A DNA stretch of 13,751 nucleotides from JANNGZ01 sp031404155 (GCA_031404155.1 JANNGZ010000242.1:1-13751), one strand, 5' to 3'. Positions 7,299 through 13,751 are shown, counted from the first letter of the stretch. Program-made: numbers and translations. The notes: a model not told the origin generated them from the letters alone.

Positions 7299-8390
7299 TC
7301 AATCCGCCCCGCCCTCCACCACGCCCCCATCCACCCGCCAGCGCAGCATGCCCCCAGCCAGGTTGGCCACCTCGGCGAAGCCGGCCTTTTGCAGCAGCGC
7401 CACCGCGCGTGCCGAGCGCGCGCCGGAGCGGCAGACCGCCACCACCGGTCGGTCGCGTGCCAGTTCGCCCAGGCGCGCGTCCAGCTCGCCGAGCGGGATC
7501 GGCACGGCGCCGGGTATATGGCCGAGCGCGCCGCTGAACTCGACGGGTTCGCGCACGTCGAGCACCTGCACTTGCGCTGACGTAGCGCCGGCGGCGCGCA
7601 ACTCGCCCAGGGTCCGCGGCTCGATCTCCCACAGCCCGCCGAAGGTGAGGCGCAAGGGCGCCCAGGTGGGCTCGGCGCGTGGGCTCAGGCCGCCGGCCGG
7701 CTCGCCACAGCGCAGGTTGGCCGGCACCGCCAGGTCGATCTGCTTCGGGTGCGGCAGGCCCAGGTGCTGCATGAAGCCGGCAAAATCTTCTTCGACCACT
7801 TCGCCGCCCAGGCGCGGGTTGAAGCGCCGCTCTTCCTCGACGCTGGTGACGGTAAGGCCGTTGTAGTCGTGCGCCGGGTAAAGCAGGCAGGCGGCGGGCA
7901 GGGTGAAGAGTTGTTGGTGCACCGAGGCATACAGCGCGTGTGAGCTGCCTTGCTGGAAGTCGGTGCGGCCGCAGCCGCGGATCAGCAGGCAGTCGCCGGT
8001 GAAGGCACGTGAAAAATCGTCGAGCACGTAGCTCAGGCAGCCGTTGGTGTGGCCGGGCGTGGCGCGCACCGCGAGGCTTCGGCTGCCGAATGGAATCACA
8101 TCACCCTGAGCGAGCAAGCGGTCTGCGCCGCCCGCGCCGCTGGCCGCCGCCACCGCCACCTTCGAGCCCAGGCGCTGGCGCAACAACCAGGCGCCGGTGA
8201 CATGGTCAGCGTGCACATGGGTGTCCAGCGTGTGCACCAGCGTGAGCCCGAGTTCGCGGATCAGCGCCGCGTCGCGCGGCACCTGCTCGAACACCGGGTC
8301 GATCAGCAGGGCTTCACCGCTGGCGCGGTCGCCAAGCAAGTAGGTGTAGGTCGACGAGGTGGGGTCGAAGAGTTGGCGAAAGATCAGCAT
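7299..8390 (-). CDS. Persulfide dioxygenase-rhodanese fusion (ETHE1-like MBL domain plus rhodanese)
   Basis: This 363-residue protein joins an ETHE1-type metallo-beta-lactamase-fold domain (about 1-230) to a C-terminal rhodanese domain (about 255-355). The MBL part carries THVHADH (57-63), His114 in TPGHT and Asp133 in FTGDC. His58, His114 and Asp133 match the spacing of the iron ligands I recall for human ETHE1 (His79, His135, Asp154; gaps 56 and 19). His174 in YPAHDY is also conserved. The rhodanese loop is CRSGARS (320-326) with catalytic Cys320. Such fusions oxidise glutathione persulfide to sulfite and exchange sulfur with thiosulfate, in cytoplasmic sulfide detoxification. AGGA lies ten bases before the ATG. 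No sulfide:quinone reductase or BigR-type regulator is visible beside it. It follows the Nudix-MBL gene on the same strand after 186 bp. Confidence 0.92.
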   Translation of the reverse strand: MLIFRQLFDPTSSTYTYLLGDRASGEALLIDPVFEQVPRDAALIRELGLTLVHTLDTHVHADHVTGAWLLRQRLGSKVAVAAASGAGGADRLLAQGDVIPFGSRSLAVRATPGHTNGCLSYVLDDFSRAFTGDCLLIRGCGRTDFQQGSSHALYASVHQQLFTLPAACLLYPAHDYNGLTVTSVEEERRFNPRLGGEVVEEDFAGFMQHLGLPHPKQIDLAVPANLRCGEPAGGLSPRAEPTWAPLRLTFGGLWEIEPRTLGELRAAGATSAQVQVLDVREPVEFSGALGHIPGAVPIPLGELDARLGELARDRPVVAVCRSGARSARAVALLQKAGFAEVANLAGGMLRWRVDGGVVEGGAD

Positions 8391-8576
8391 GGCGGGATGA
8401 TCCTGCGGCTGGCCACACGATGCAACACCGCAGGGCTCGTTGCATGATGCGGCGCAATCTCGTTCGGCCGCCTTGACAGCCGCAGCCGCAGCCTCGGGCT
8501 TGCGGCCCGCGCGCTGCGCGACGCGGCGCCCAGTCGGCCGTGTCCAAGTCCACCCCGGTGGGCTCGCGCCGTGGCA

Positions 8577-10340
8577 TCAGGCAGCGGCGCCCCGCTGGGT
8601 CTCGGCCGAGACCCAGCGCCCCTCCTGCTCGCTCGCCCGCCCATCGTCGCGCAGCTTCAGCAGGTGCGCCAGCAGCGAGCGCCGCGCCATCGCATGCAGG
8701 CGCTCGGGCACGTCGTCGTAAACCAGCGCCAGCAGCGCGTCGAGCGTGGCACTTTGCAGCGACGTGAGCACCGCGGCCACCTTGGCCTCTCGTTTCAGGC
8801 GGTGCGCGATCAGCGCTTCGATCGCTCGCCGCGGTTGCGGAATCAGGAAGCCGTGCCCCGGCGCCAGCCACTCCAGGTCCTCGTCGAGCAGAGATCGCAG
8901 CGACGCCAGGTACGCACCCATGTCGCCGTCGGGCGGGTTGATCACCACCGTCGATCCCTGCATCACATGGTCGCCGGTGAACAGCGTTTTTTCTTCTTCG
9001 AGCAGGTAGCAGATGTGGTTCGACGCGTGGCCCGGCGTGTGCACCGCGCGCAGCGTGGCGCCGTCGAGTGCAAAGCGCTCGCCGCCTTGCAGCGCCACGT
9101 CGGGCACGAAGCTCGCGTCCTGCCATTCGGGGTGGTCGGCGACACGCCCGAACACCTGCGCGCCGGTGGCGGTTTTCAGGGCCAGCGTCGCGGGCGAATG
9201 GTCCTTGTGCGTGTGCGTAGCGAAAATCCAGCGCACCGGGCCGGGTGCGTGGGCCAGCAGCGCCTGCACATGCGCCGCGTCGTCGGGGCCGGGGTCGATC
9301 AGCGCCCATTCGTTGCGTCCGCCGCCAATGCCGCCGCCACCGACGAAATAGCTGTTGGTGCCCGGCCCGGTCATCTGGCTGCCGTTGTTGGCCGGCACCC
9401 GCACCACCCGTGGCGACAGCCGCACCGCCACGCCGGGGTTGATCTCGTAGCTTGCGTTCCACTCGCCGTTGGGATCGATTCGCGCAATCTCGGCCCAGGC
9501 TGGTTCGTGCGGCAGCACCGGGCGCACCCCCTTGCTCCCGCTGCCCATGCGCGGTGCAATCAGGGGCACGTCGCGCGGCGATGCCGCCCAATCGAACGCG
9601 GCCTGAGCGCTGGCGAAGCGCTTCAACTCGATCAAGGTCGCGATCGTCGGGCCCATCAGCTTGAAGCCGTCGCCCTGCGCTTTCGCCTCGGCGAGCGCCT
9701 CGGCCGGACGCACCCAGCGGTGAGCCTTTAACTCCACGCCGTCATGCGCGGCCACCTGGCCCGCGGGTGCGAGCGCCAGGAAGAAGCGGGTGTCGAAGCG
9801 CTTCATGCGCCCGGGCGGGGTGAGCCAGTGGCTGTAGTACGCGAAGCGGTCGAGCGCGAGTTTGAAGCCGGTCTCGGCGCAGAACTCGTCCAGGCCGCGT
9901 TCGCCGCGGTGCAGCGGACCGCGCCAGTGCTGCAGATCGTCGACGCGCGAATCCGGCAGCAGCTGGCCCGCTGGTGAATCCGCAGACGAGGCCGGCAAAC
10001 TCTCGCGCGAATCCACCGCGAACAAGAGGCCGGCTTCTTCAAAACATTCCCGCGCCGCGGCGATGTAGGCGTCGAGCCCGCCGCGTTCCACGCCCAGGCG
10101 TGCGCTCGCCGCCGCGTCGTCCAGGCCGGCCACGCAGGCGTGCCACTGCGCATCGTGCGCGTCCACGATGCCGCCGGGGAAGACCCAGGCGCCGCTGTTG
10201 TGGTCGCCACGTTCAGCGCGCGCGAGCAGCAGCACTTCGAGGCCGCCGCCTGCCGCGTCACCGGCTGCGTCGCGCACCACGATCAGCGTGGCCGAAGCGC
10301 GCGGCGGGTTGGGCTTCGGCGGGGCGGTGGTGCTGCTCAT
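8577..10340 (-). CDS. Nudix hydrolase fused to LACTB2-like metallo-beta-lactamase-fold hydrolase
   Basis: The 587 residues combine two hydrolases. The N-terminal half (about 15-245) is Nudix-like: GAWVFPGGIVD (50-60) followed, after a long insert of about 35 residues, by AARECFEEAG (95-104). This split Nudix box is like that of NUDT19-type enzymes, which cleave CoA and related nucleotides. The C-terminal half (about 290-587) is LACTB2/glyoxalase II-like: GPGTNSYFV (325-333), metal motif THTHKDH (375-381), HTPGH (434-438), FTGDH (454-458) with Asp457 and PGHG with His496. It ends in a helical winged-helix-type tail (about 508-565). The natural substrate is unknown. The ATG at 10340 is preferred over one 35 codons upstream, whose extension looks non-coding; no good Shine-Dalgarno precedes either. 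A perfect palindrome lies in the last codons. Confidence 0.88.
   Translation of the reverse strand: MSSTTAPPKPNPPRASATLIVVRDAAGDAAGGGLEVLLLARAERGDHNSGAWVFPGGIVDAHDAQWHACVAGLDDAAASARLGVERGGLDAYIAAARECFEEAGLLFAVDSRESLPASSADSPAGQLLPDSRVDDLQHWRGPLHRGERGLDEFCAETGFKLALDRFAYYSHWLTPPGRMKRFDTRFFLALAPAGQVAAHDGVELKAHRWVRPAEALAEAKAQGDGFKLMGPTIATLIELKRFASAQAAFDWAASPRDVPLIAPRMGSGSKGVRPVLPHEPAWAEIARIDPNGEWNASYEINPGVAVRLSPRVVRVPANNGSQMTGPGTNSYFVGGGGIGGGRNEWALIDPGPDDAAHVQALLAHAPGPVRWIFATHTHKDHSPATLALKTATGAQVFGRVADHPEWQDASFVPDVALQGGERFALDGATLRAVHTPGHASNHICYLLEEEKTLFTGDHVMQGSTVVINPPDGDMGAYLASLRSLLDEDLEWLAPGHGFLIPQPRRAIEALIAHRLKREAKVAAVLTSLQSATLDALLALVYDDVPERLHAMARRSLLAHLLKLRDDGRASEQEGRWVSAETQRGAAA
8593..8618. 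repeat. Perfect 26-bp palindrome in the 3' end of the Nudix-MBL gene
   Basis: The 13 bases at 8593-8605 (CGCTGGGTCTCGG) are the exact reverse complement of 8606-8618, with no spacer. It codes for RWVSAETQR near the C-terminus on the minus strand, five codons before the stop. It has no following T-tract. It could be a protein-binding site, a 3' transcript-stabilising cruciform or part of a dispersed palindromic repeat; chance is unlikely for this length. Confidence 0.75.
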
Positions 10341-10396
10341 GGGCGCTCGGTTCAAGGGGTCGGCCGATCCGGTCGGCGGGCGGGAGGTCGGGCAAG

Positions 10397-10415
10397 GCCG
10401 GCGGGCAACGCCGGC
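10397..10415. repeat. GC-rich inverted repeat upstream of the Nudix-MBL gene
   Basis: GCCGGCG (10397-10403) and CGCCGGC (10409-10415) form a 7-bp stem with a 5-base loop, about 57 bp upstream of the Nudix-MBL start codon. It could be a leader hairpin, an operator half or a fortuitous structure in GC-rich DNA. The gap 10341-10439 otherwise shows nothing clear, and no good promoter was found. Confidence 0.3.
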
Positions 10416-10439
10416 AGGCAGGATGGACAGCCTCGGCCG

Positions 10440-10745
10440 ATGCATCCAGTCGACGCGGGAGGTCGATTCGCCGGGCTTCGATCATGCCGCAGCCGGCGCT
10501 TTCCTGACCACCGTGAAGGCGACGACAAGCCGCCTCCCGCGGCGCCGCCGGAGCTTGCGGCCGGGTTCAAGCGCAACGCCGCCGCGCGCAAGACTTTCGA
10601 CACTTTCCCGCCGAGCCAGCAGCGCGAATATGTCGACTGGATCGCCGAGGCCAAGCGCGACGAAACCCGCGTGCGGCGCGTGGCGCAGTCGTTCGAGTGG
10701 CTGGCCGAGGGCAAGCGGCGGAACTGGAAGTACGAGAGCTGCTGA
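10440..10745 (+). CDS. Small YdeI/OmdA-domain protein, start uncertain and possibly 5'-truncated
   Basis: The C-terminal part of this 101-residue frame, about residues 37-99 (PPELAAGFKRN, TFDTFPPSQQREYVDWIAEA, EWLAEGKRRNWKY), matches the YdeI/OmpD-associated (OmdA) domain, a small helical domain of unknown biochemical role. In many relatives it follows an N-terminal DUF1801 domain of about 100 residues, which is absent here. Residues 1-30 look non-coding in composition. The ATG at 10440 is the only standard start codon in frame before the domain, and it lacks a Shine-Dalgarno at normal spacing. So this is either a short stand-alone gene with a poorly defined start or the 3' remnant of a longer gene. 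It is divergent from the Nudix-MBL gene and converges on cytochrome c'. Confidence 0.5.
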   Translation: MHPVDAGGRFAGLRSCRSRRFPDHREGDDKPPPAAPPELAAGFKRNAAARKTFDTFPPSQQREYVDWIAEAKRDETRVRRVAQSFEWLAEGKRRNWKYESC

Positions 10746-10848
10746 ACGCCGTTCGAAGTGGTCTCGGTGTTGGGTTCAATCGTGAGGCCGACACCGGGCG
10801 GGCCATGACTGTTGAACGCAACACGGTACGAATCAGCGCGCCACAACG

Positions 10849-10870
10849 AACAAAGCCCGCCGTAGCGGGC
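10849..10870 (-). terminator. Intrinsic terminator of the cytochrome c' gene
   Basis: On the minus strand GCCCGC-TACG-GCGGGC (10870-10855) forms a 6-bp GC stem with a tetraloop, followed by TTTGTT. It starts 36 bp after the cytochrome c' stop codon. The T-tract is short, but the arrangement is that of a rho-independent terminator. It also separates this gene from the convergent OmdA-type gene, which ends at 10745. Confidence 0.75.
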
Positions 10871-10906
10871 CCTGCATTCAAACCAGGCGCGGCGCGGGCC
10901 GCCGGT

Positions 10907-11362
10907 TCACTCCTTGCGGTAGTCGTCGTGGCAAGCCTTGCAGGCTTGACCCGCTGCGCCGAACTGGGTCTTGATCTGCTCCTGGTTGCCGCTCTTGGCA
11001 ACGGCGTTGAGCTTCACCACCTCGTCCTGCATCTTGGTCGCAGCGGCCTTGAACTTGTCCATCTCGGTCCAGATTTCGGGCTTGGCCTTGGTGTTGCCCT
11101 TGTCGGTGCCCTCGATGAAGCCGGCATAGGGCAGCTTGGACATCATCTGCACGATCTCGGCGTTGACCGTCACCGCGTTGGCGTCGAAAGGCACGCGGTT
11201 ATTGACCATCGCACCGATGCGGCCGAAGTGGTTGCCCATCACGGTGAACGCACTCTGGCGGTACTTGATGGCGTCTTCGGGCTTGGCAAATTGTGCGGCG
11301 GCGGGCAGCGCGGCACCCAGGCCGGCGACAACGAGAACAGCGCTCAGGATCTTCGACTTCAT
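10907..11362 (-). CDS. cycP: Cytochrome c' (periplasmic, high-spin class II c-type)
   Basis: The 151-residue precursor has a clear Sec signal peptide (MKSKILSAVLVVAGLGAALP, then AAA-Q, cleavage around residue 23), so the product is periplasmic. The mature part has the four-helix pattern of class II cytochromes c, with the heme motif CKACH near the C-terminus (Cys141, Cys144, His145, then DDYRKE). Such proteins bind NO and CO at five-coordinate heme and are linked to nitric oxide tolerance or electron transfer. GGAGA seven bases before the ATG supports the start at 11362 rather than one 15 codons upstream. A terminator follows the gene. It is divergent from a cytochrome b561 gene across a 312-bp gap, a plausible redox partner. 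The symbol cycP is that used in purple bacteria. Confidence 0.95.
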   Translation of the reverse strand: MKSKILSAVLVVAGLGAALPAAAQFAKPEDAIKYRQSAFTVMGNHFGRIGAMVNNRVPFDANAVTVNAEIVQMMSKLPYAGFIEGTDKGNTKAKPEIWTEMDKFKAAATKMQDEVVKLNAVAKSGNQEQIKTQFGAAGQACKACHDDYRKE

Positions 11363-11410
11363 GCAACTTCTCCAGCTTGGTTTTGACACGACAGGAAGCA
11401 CAGACACGGA

Positions 11411-11450
11411 ACCTCATGAGGCGACGGATAGGCCGGCCGTCTCATAAGGT
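11411..11450. promoter_or_regulatory. Inverted repeat in the cytochrome c'/b561 divergent gap
   Basis: ACCTCATGAG (11411-11420) and CTCATAAGGT (11441-11450) are complementary at nine of ten positions with a 20-bp spacer. The left arm also contains the 10-bp palindrome CCTCATGAGG (11412-11421). On the minus strand the right arm contains TATGAG, a fair -10 match, with TTGTTC 18 bp upstream as a poor -35. It lies 49-88 bp before the cytochrome c' start and could be its operator or promoter. I do not recognise the regulator; it is not an FNR/CRP-type site. Confidence 0.35.
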
Positions 11451-11615
11451 GCCGGGCAGTGTACGAACAAGTCCGCCGGTCGCTTCCCTCGCAACACACC
11501 ACCAAGGGCGCGGCTCGGGTTTTCACCCGGGGCTGGAAGCGGCGGCGGCAAACGGGTATCGTCCGCAACCCCGAACTGCTGGTCGCTCTTCCGGCGAGCG
11601 AACCTCCGGCCGCCA

Positions 11616-11643
11616 TGACCCCGAAGGGCCGCCCCAAGGGGGA
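11616..11643. repeat. Intergenic repeat unit upstream of cytochrome b561
   Basis: This GC-rich unit holds the 13-mer GGGCCGCCCCAAG (11626-11638), identical to one in the icmF insertion, and a small hairpin CCCC-AA-GGGG (11632-11641). Units of this kind, ending in AAGGGGGAAT, are familiar from Burkholderiales intergenic DNA, as I recall. It ends about 20 bp before the Shine-Dalgarno of the b561 gene, so it would be in the 5' leader. The rest of the 312-bp gap (11363-11674) shows only the inverted repeat at 11411-11450. Confidence 0.45.
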
Positions 11644-11674
11644 ATAACGGAGTGCGATGCACGGAGGTTGCCTG

Positions 11675-12361
11675 ATGATTCCCGAGCCTGAGACCCGCAA
11701 TGTGCGCGTGTGGGATCTGCCCACGCGCATCTTTCACTGGCTGCTCGCGGCCACCGTGATCGGCTCGGTGGTCACCGCCAAGATCGGCGGCAACGCGGCG
11801 GTGTGGCACTTCCGGCTCGGCTACCTGGTGCTGACCCTGCTCGCCTTTCGCTTCATCTGGGGCCTGGTGGGCGGTCATTGGTCGCGCTTCGCCAACTTCA
11901 TCTATGCGCCGGCCACGCTGCTGCGCTACCTGCGCGGCCAGGCCCGCGCGGGTGAACACCAGGACGTGGGCCACAGCCCGCTGGGCGCGTTGTCGGTGTT
12001 CGGCCTGCTGCTTTTCCTGCTCTTCCAGGTCTCCACCGGGCTGGTGGCCGACGACGAGATTGCCAACACCGGCCCGCTGAACCGTTTTGTCGGCAGCGCC
12101 ACGGTCAGCCTGGCCAGCGGCTGGCACAAGGATGTGGGACAGCTGATCCTGATTGCACTGGTGGTGCTGCACATCGCGGCGATCCTGTTCTACCTGTGGC
12201 GCAAGCGGATCAACCTGGTGCGACCCATGATCGTCGGCGACAAGCCGCTGCCGGCAGGCACGCCAGCCAGCGCCGACGGCACGCCGCAACGTTTGCTGGC
12301 GCTGCTGCTGGCGGCGGCCTGCGGCGCCGTCGCGGCCTGGGTGCTGAGCCTGGGGGCGTGA
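11675..12361 (+). CDS. Cytochrome b561 family membrane protein
   Basis: This 228-residue inner-membrane protein belongs to the cytochrome b561 / Ni-hydrogenase b-type family, di-heme quinol-linked electron carriers. It opens with the family-typical VRVWDLPTRIFHW (10-22). Hydrophobic segments at about 18-36, 47-66, 102-122, 152-176 and 205-226 fit a four-helix heme core plus an extra C-terminal helix. Candidate heme-ligand histidines are His21, His45, His151 (GWHKDVGQ) and His166. GHSPLGA (99-105) is also family-typical. The ATG at 11675 is chosen because GGAGG lies seven bases upstream; an in-frame ATG at 11657 has a weaker site. It is divergent from the periplasmic cytochrome c' gene, to which it may pass electrons (inference). 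The GNAT gene begins 5 bp after its stop. Confidence 0.9.
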   Translation: MIPEPETRNVRVWDLPTRIFHWLLAATVIGSVVTAKIGGNAAVWHFRLGYLVLTLLAFRFIWGLVGGHWSRFANFIYAPATLLRYLRGQARAGEHQDVGHSPLGALSVFGLLLFLLFQVSTGLVADDEIANTGPLNRFVGSATVSLASGWHKDVGQLILIALVVLHIAAILFYLWRKRINLVRPMIVGDKPLPAGTPASADGTPQRLLALLLAAACGAVAAWVLSLGA

Positions 12362-12366
12362 GGCCG

Positions 12367-12891
12367 ATGAGCGCCCTGAACGTCGGCGCGGCGCGCATCG
12401 AATTGCGCCCGGCCCTGGAGCCACCCCAGATCGATGCCGTGCGCGCGCTGTTCCGCGAGTACGCCGCGTCGCTGCGCATCGACCTGTGCTTCCAGAATTT
12501 CGAAGCCGAACTCGCTGGCCTGCCCGGCGACTACGCCGAGCCCGGCGGCGCGCTGCTGCTGGCGCTGGTGGACGGCGAACCGGCCGGCTGCGGGGCCATG
12601 CGGCCGCTGCCCGAGTCGGACCACGTCAACGCCTGCGAAATGAAGCGCCTCTACGTGCGCCGCGCCTACCGCCGCTTCGGCCTGGGCCGACAGCTGGCGC
12701 AGGAACTGATGGAGCTGGCCACCCAGGCCGGCCATTCGTGCATGCTGCTCGATACACTGGACGACATGGAAGCAGCGCGCGGCCTGTACACCTCCCTGGG
12801 GTTCGGTGACATCCCGCCCTACTACTACAACCCGATCGCCGGCGCGCACTATCTGAAAGTGGAGCTGGACGCGCCGGGCTCCCGCTGGTGA
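12367..12891 (+). CDS. GNAT-family N-acetyltransferase
   Basis: The 174-residue cytoplasmic protein has the GNAT fold: acetyl-CoA is bound at motif A, seen as MKRLYVRRAYRRFGLGRQLA (92-111) with the R-x-x-G-x-G/A-like RRFGLGR (102-108). A following helix and strand (CMLLDTL 125-131) and motif B (AARGLYTSLGF 136-146) complete it. The acceptor substrate is unknown; it could be a small molecule or a protein N-terminus or lysine. The start at 12367 lies 5 bp after the b561 stop, so translation is probably coupled. A GAGG just three bases from the ATG is closer than ideal. Its TGA overlaps the GTG start of the E1 dehydrogenase gene by 4 bp, so the three genes form a likely operon. Confidence 0.9.
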   Translation: MSALNVGAARIELRPALEPPQIDAVRALFREYAASLRIDLCFQNFEAELAGLPGDYAEPGGALLLALVDGEPAGCGAMRPLPESDHVNACEMKRLYVRRAYRRFGLGRQLAQELMELATQAGHSCMLLDTLDDMEAARGLYTSLGFGDIPPYYYNPIAGAHYLKVELDAPGSRW

Positions 12892-13751
12892 GCGCGACCC
12901 CGGTGCCTGGAAGTGCAGCCTTCGAAGCGCTGCTGCACACCATTCGCTTTCCAGGAGACAGCGACGCCGCCGAAACGCGCGAGTGGCTCGACGCGCTGGC
13001 CACGCTGGTGCGCGAGGGCGGGCCTGAGCGCGCGCGCTTCGTGCTGGGTGCGCTGCAGGACGAGGCGCGCCGCCACGCGCTGGCCTGGCAGCCGCAGCGC
13101 CAGACGCCCTACCTCAACACCGTCACCTTGCAGGAACAGGCGCCCTTCCCCGGCAAGCTCGAAGTCGAACAGCGCCTGGCGGCCATCATGCGCTGGAACG
13201 CGCTGGCGATGGTCGTGCGCGCCAACGCGCGGCAAGGTGAACTGGGCGGACATATTGCCAGTTATGCATCGGCGGCCGACCTGTTCGAGGTCGGCTTCAA
13301 CCACTTCTTCCGCGCCCGTGTGGAAGGGCCGGCCGGGCACGGCGGCGACCTCGTCTTCTTCCAGCCGCATTCGGCGCCGGGCGTCTACGCGCGCGCCTAC
13401 GCCGAAGGCCGGTTGAGCGACGAGGACCTGGACCACTACCGGCAGGAAGTTGGCGCCGCCGCCGCGCGCGCACAAGGCGCCAGCGTGCGCGGCCTGAGCT
13501 CGTATCCGCACCCGTGGCTGATGCCCGACTTCTGGCAGTTCCCCACCGGCTCGATGGGCCTGGGGCCGTTGTCGGCGGTGTACCAGGCGCGCTTCATGCG
13601 GTACCTGGACCACCGCGGTTTGCTTGCCGCAGATGAACGTGCCGCCGCCGACAAGCCGCCGGCGCTGTGCCGCCGCGTGTGGGGCTTCTTCGGCGACGGC
13701 GAGATGGACGAGCCCGAGTCGCTGGCCGGCTTGAGCCTGGCGGCGCGCGAG
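12888..13751 (+). CDS. Homodimeric-type 2-oxoacid dehydrogenase E1 (AceE/MdeB family), 3'-truncated by the window
   Basis: The frame is open for 288 codons and leaves the window unfinished; the family is about 880-900 residues. E1 decarboxylates a 2-oxoacid (pyruvate, or 2-oxobutyrate/2-oxoglutarate in paralogues) with thiamine diphosphate and passes the acyl group to E2. Visible family blocks are ETREWLDAL, RWNALAMVVRAN, ELGGHIASYASAADLFEVGF, FFQPHSAPGVYARAYAEGRL, LSSYPHPWLMPDFWQFPTGS and the ThDP motif GDGEMDEPES. The start is GTG at 12888, overlapping the GNAT stop (GTGA); no better start exists upstream. YASAADLFEVGFNHFF and FPTGSMG differ from what I recall in standard betaproteobacterial AceE (FASLAHMFGAGFNHF, FPTVSMG), so this is probably a second, MdeB-like paralogue rather than the housekeeping copy. 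No symbol is assigned for that reason. Confidence 0.9.
   Translation, partial: MSATPVPGSAAFEALLHTIRFPGDSDAAETREWLDALATLVREGGPERARFVLGALQDEARRHALAWQPQRQTPYLNTVTLQEQAPFPGKLEVEQRLAAIMRWNALAMVVRANARQGELGGHIASYASAADLFEVGFNHFFRARVEGPAGHGGDLVFFQPHSAPGVYARAYAEGRLSDEDLDHYRQEVGAAAARAQGASVRGLSSYPHPWLMPDFWQFPTGSMGLGPLSAVYQARFMRYLDHRGLLAADERAAADKPPALCRRVWGFFGDGEMDEPESLAGLSLAARE

Noticed and set aside
10341..10445. 35-residue N-terminal extension of the Nudix-MBL protein
   Set aside because: The extension is Pro/Arg-rich, runs through a GC-rich hairpin and does not resemble the family; the ATG at 10340 starts just before the Nudix fold.
11363..11674. Small genes in the cytochrome c'/b561 gap
   Set aside because: Short open frames exist on both strands but are Arg/Pro-rich, lack ribosome-binding sites and cross the repeat unit.

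Overview
The window is very GC-rich, densely coding DNA from a betaproteobacterium. The order Burkholderiales (Comamonadaceae or the Leptothrix/Rubrivivax group) is the best guess. The protein signatures of HslU, CoaX, the fused isobutyryl-CoA mutase IcmF and cytochrome c' support this, as does a short intergenic repeat (core GGGCCGCCCCAAG) of a kind I associate with that order. The layout is chromosomal and metabolic. I see no phage, transposase, CRISPR, tRNA or rRNA.

Positions 1-3030: the 3' end of hslV and the whole of hslU (HslUV protease) run forward. They meet coaX (type III pantothenate kinase), which runs in reverse, with an 11-bp gap and a hairpin that covers both stop codons. Upstream of coaX on the same strand is an unrecognised 197-residue protein, probably co-transcribed with it.

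Positions 3031-6757: a divergent control region holds an 18-bp palindrome just downstream of a possible -10 box. It is followed by icmF, a 1129-residue fusion of a B12-binding domain, a G-protein chaperone and a mutase. An in-frame stretch of about 111 bp (a net gain of about 32 residues) interrupts its G domain and carries a hairpin typical of an intergenic palindromic repeat. This is the most unusual thing in the window.

Positions 6758-10745: a broken lipoprotein gene, then two reverse-strand metallo-beta-lactamase-fold genes. One is a persulfide dioxygenase fused to rhodanese (sulfide/persulfide oxidation). The other is a Nudix hydrolase fused to a LACTB2-like hydrolase, with a perfect 26-bp palindrome near its 3' end. 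A small forward gene for a YdeI/OmdA-type domain follows, possibly a 5'-truncated remnant.

Positions 10746-13751: periplasmic cytochrome c' (reverse, with a clear terminator) lies divergent to a membrane cytochrome b561, a plausible redox pair. The b561 gene is followed closely by a GNAT acetyltransferase, which overlaps by 4 bp the start of a homodimeric 2-oxoacid dehydrogenase E1 (AceE/MdeB family) cut off by the window end. These three form a likely operon.

No defence or wholly new multi-gene system is evident. The best leads are the in-frame palindromic insertion in icmF, the Nudix-hydrolase fusion, and the control elements around icmF and the cytochromes.
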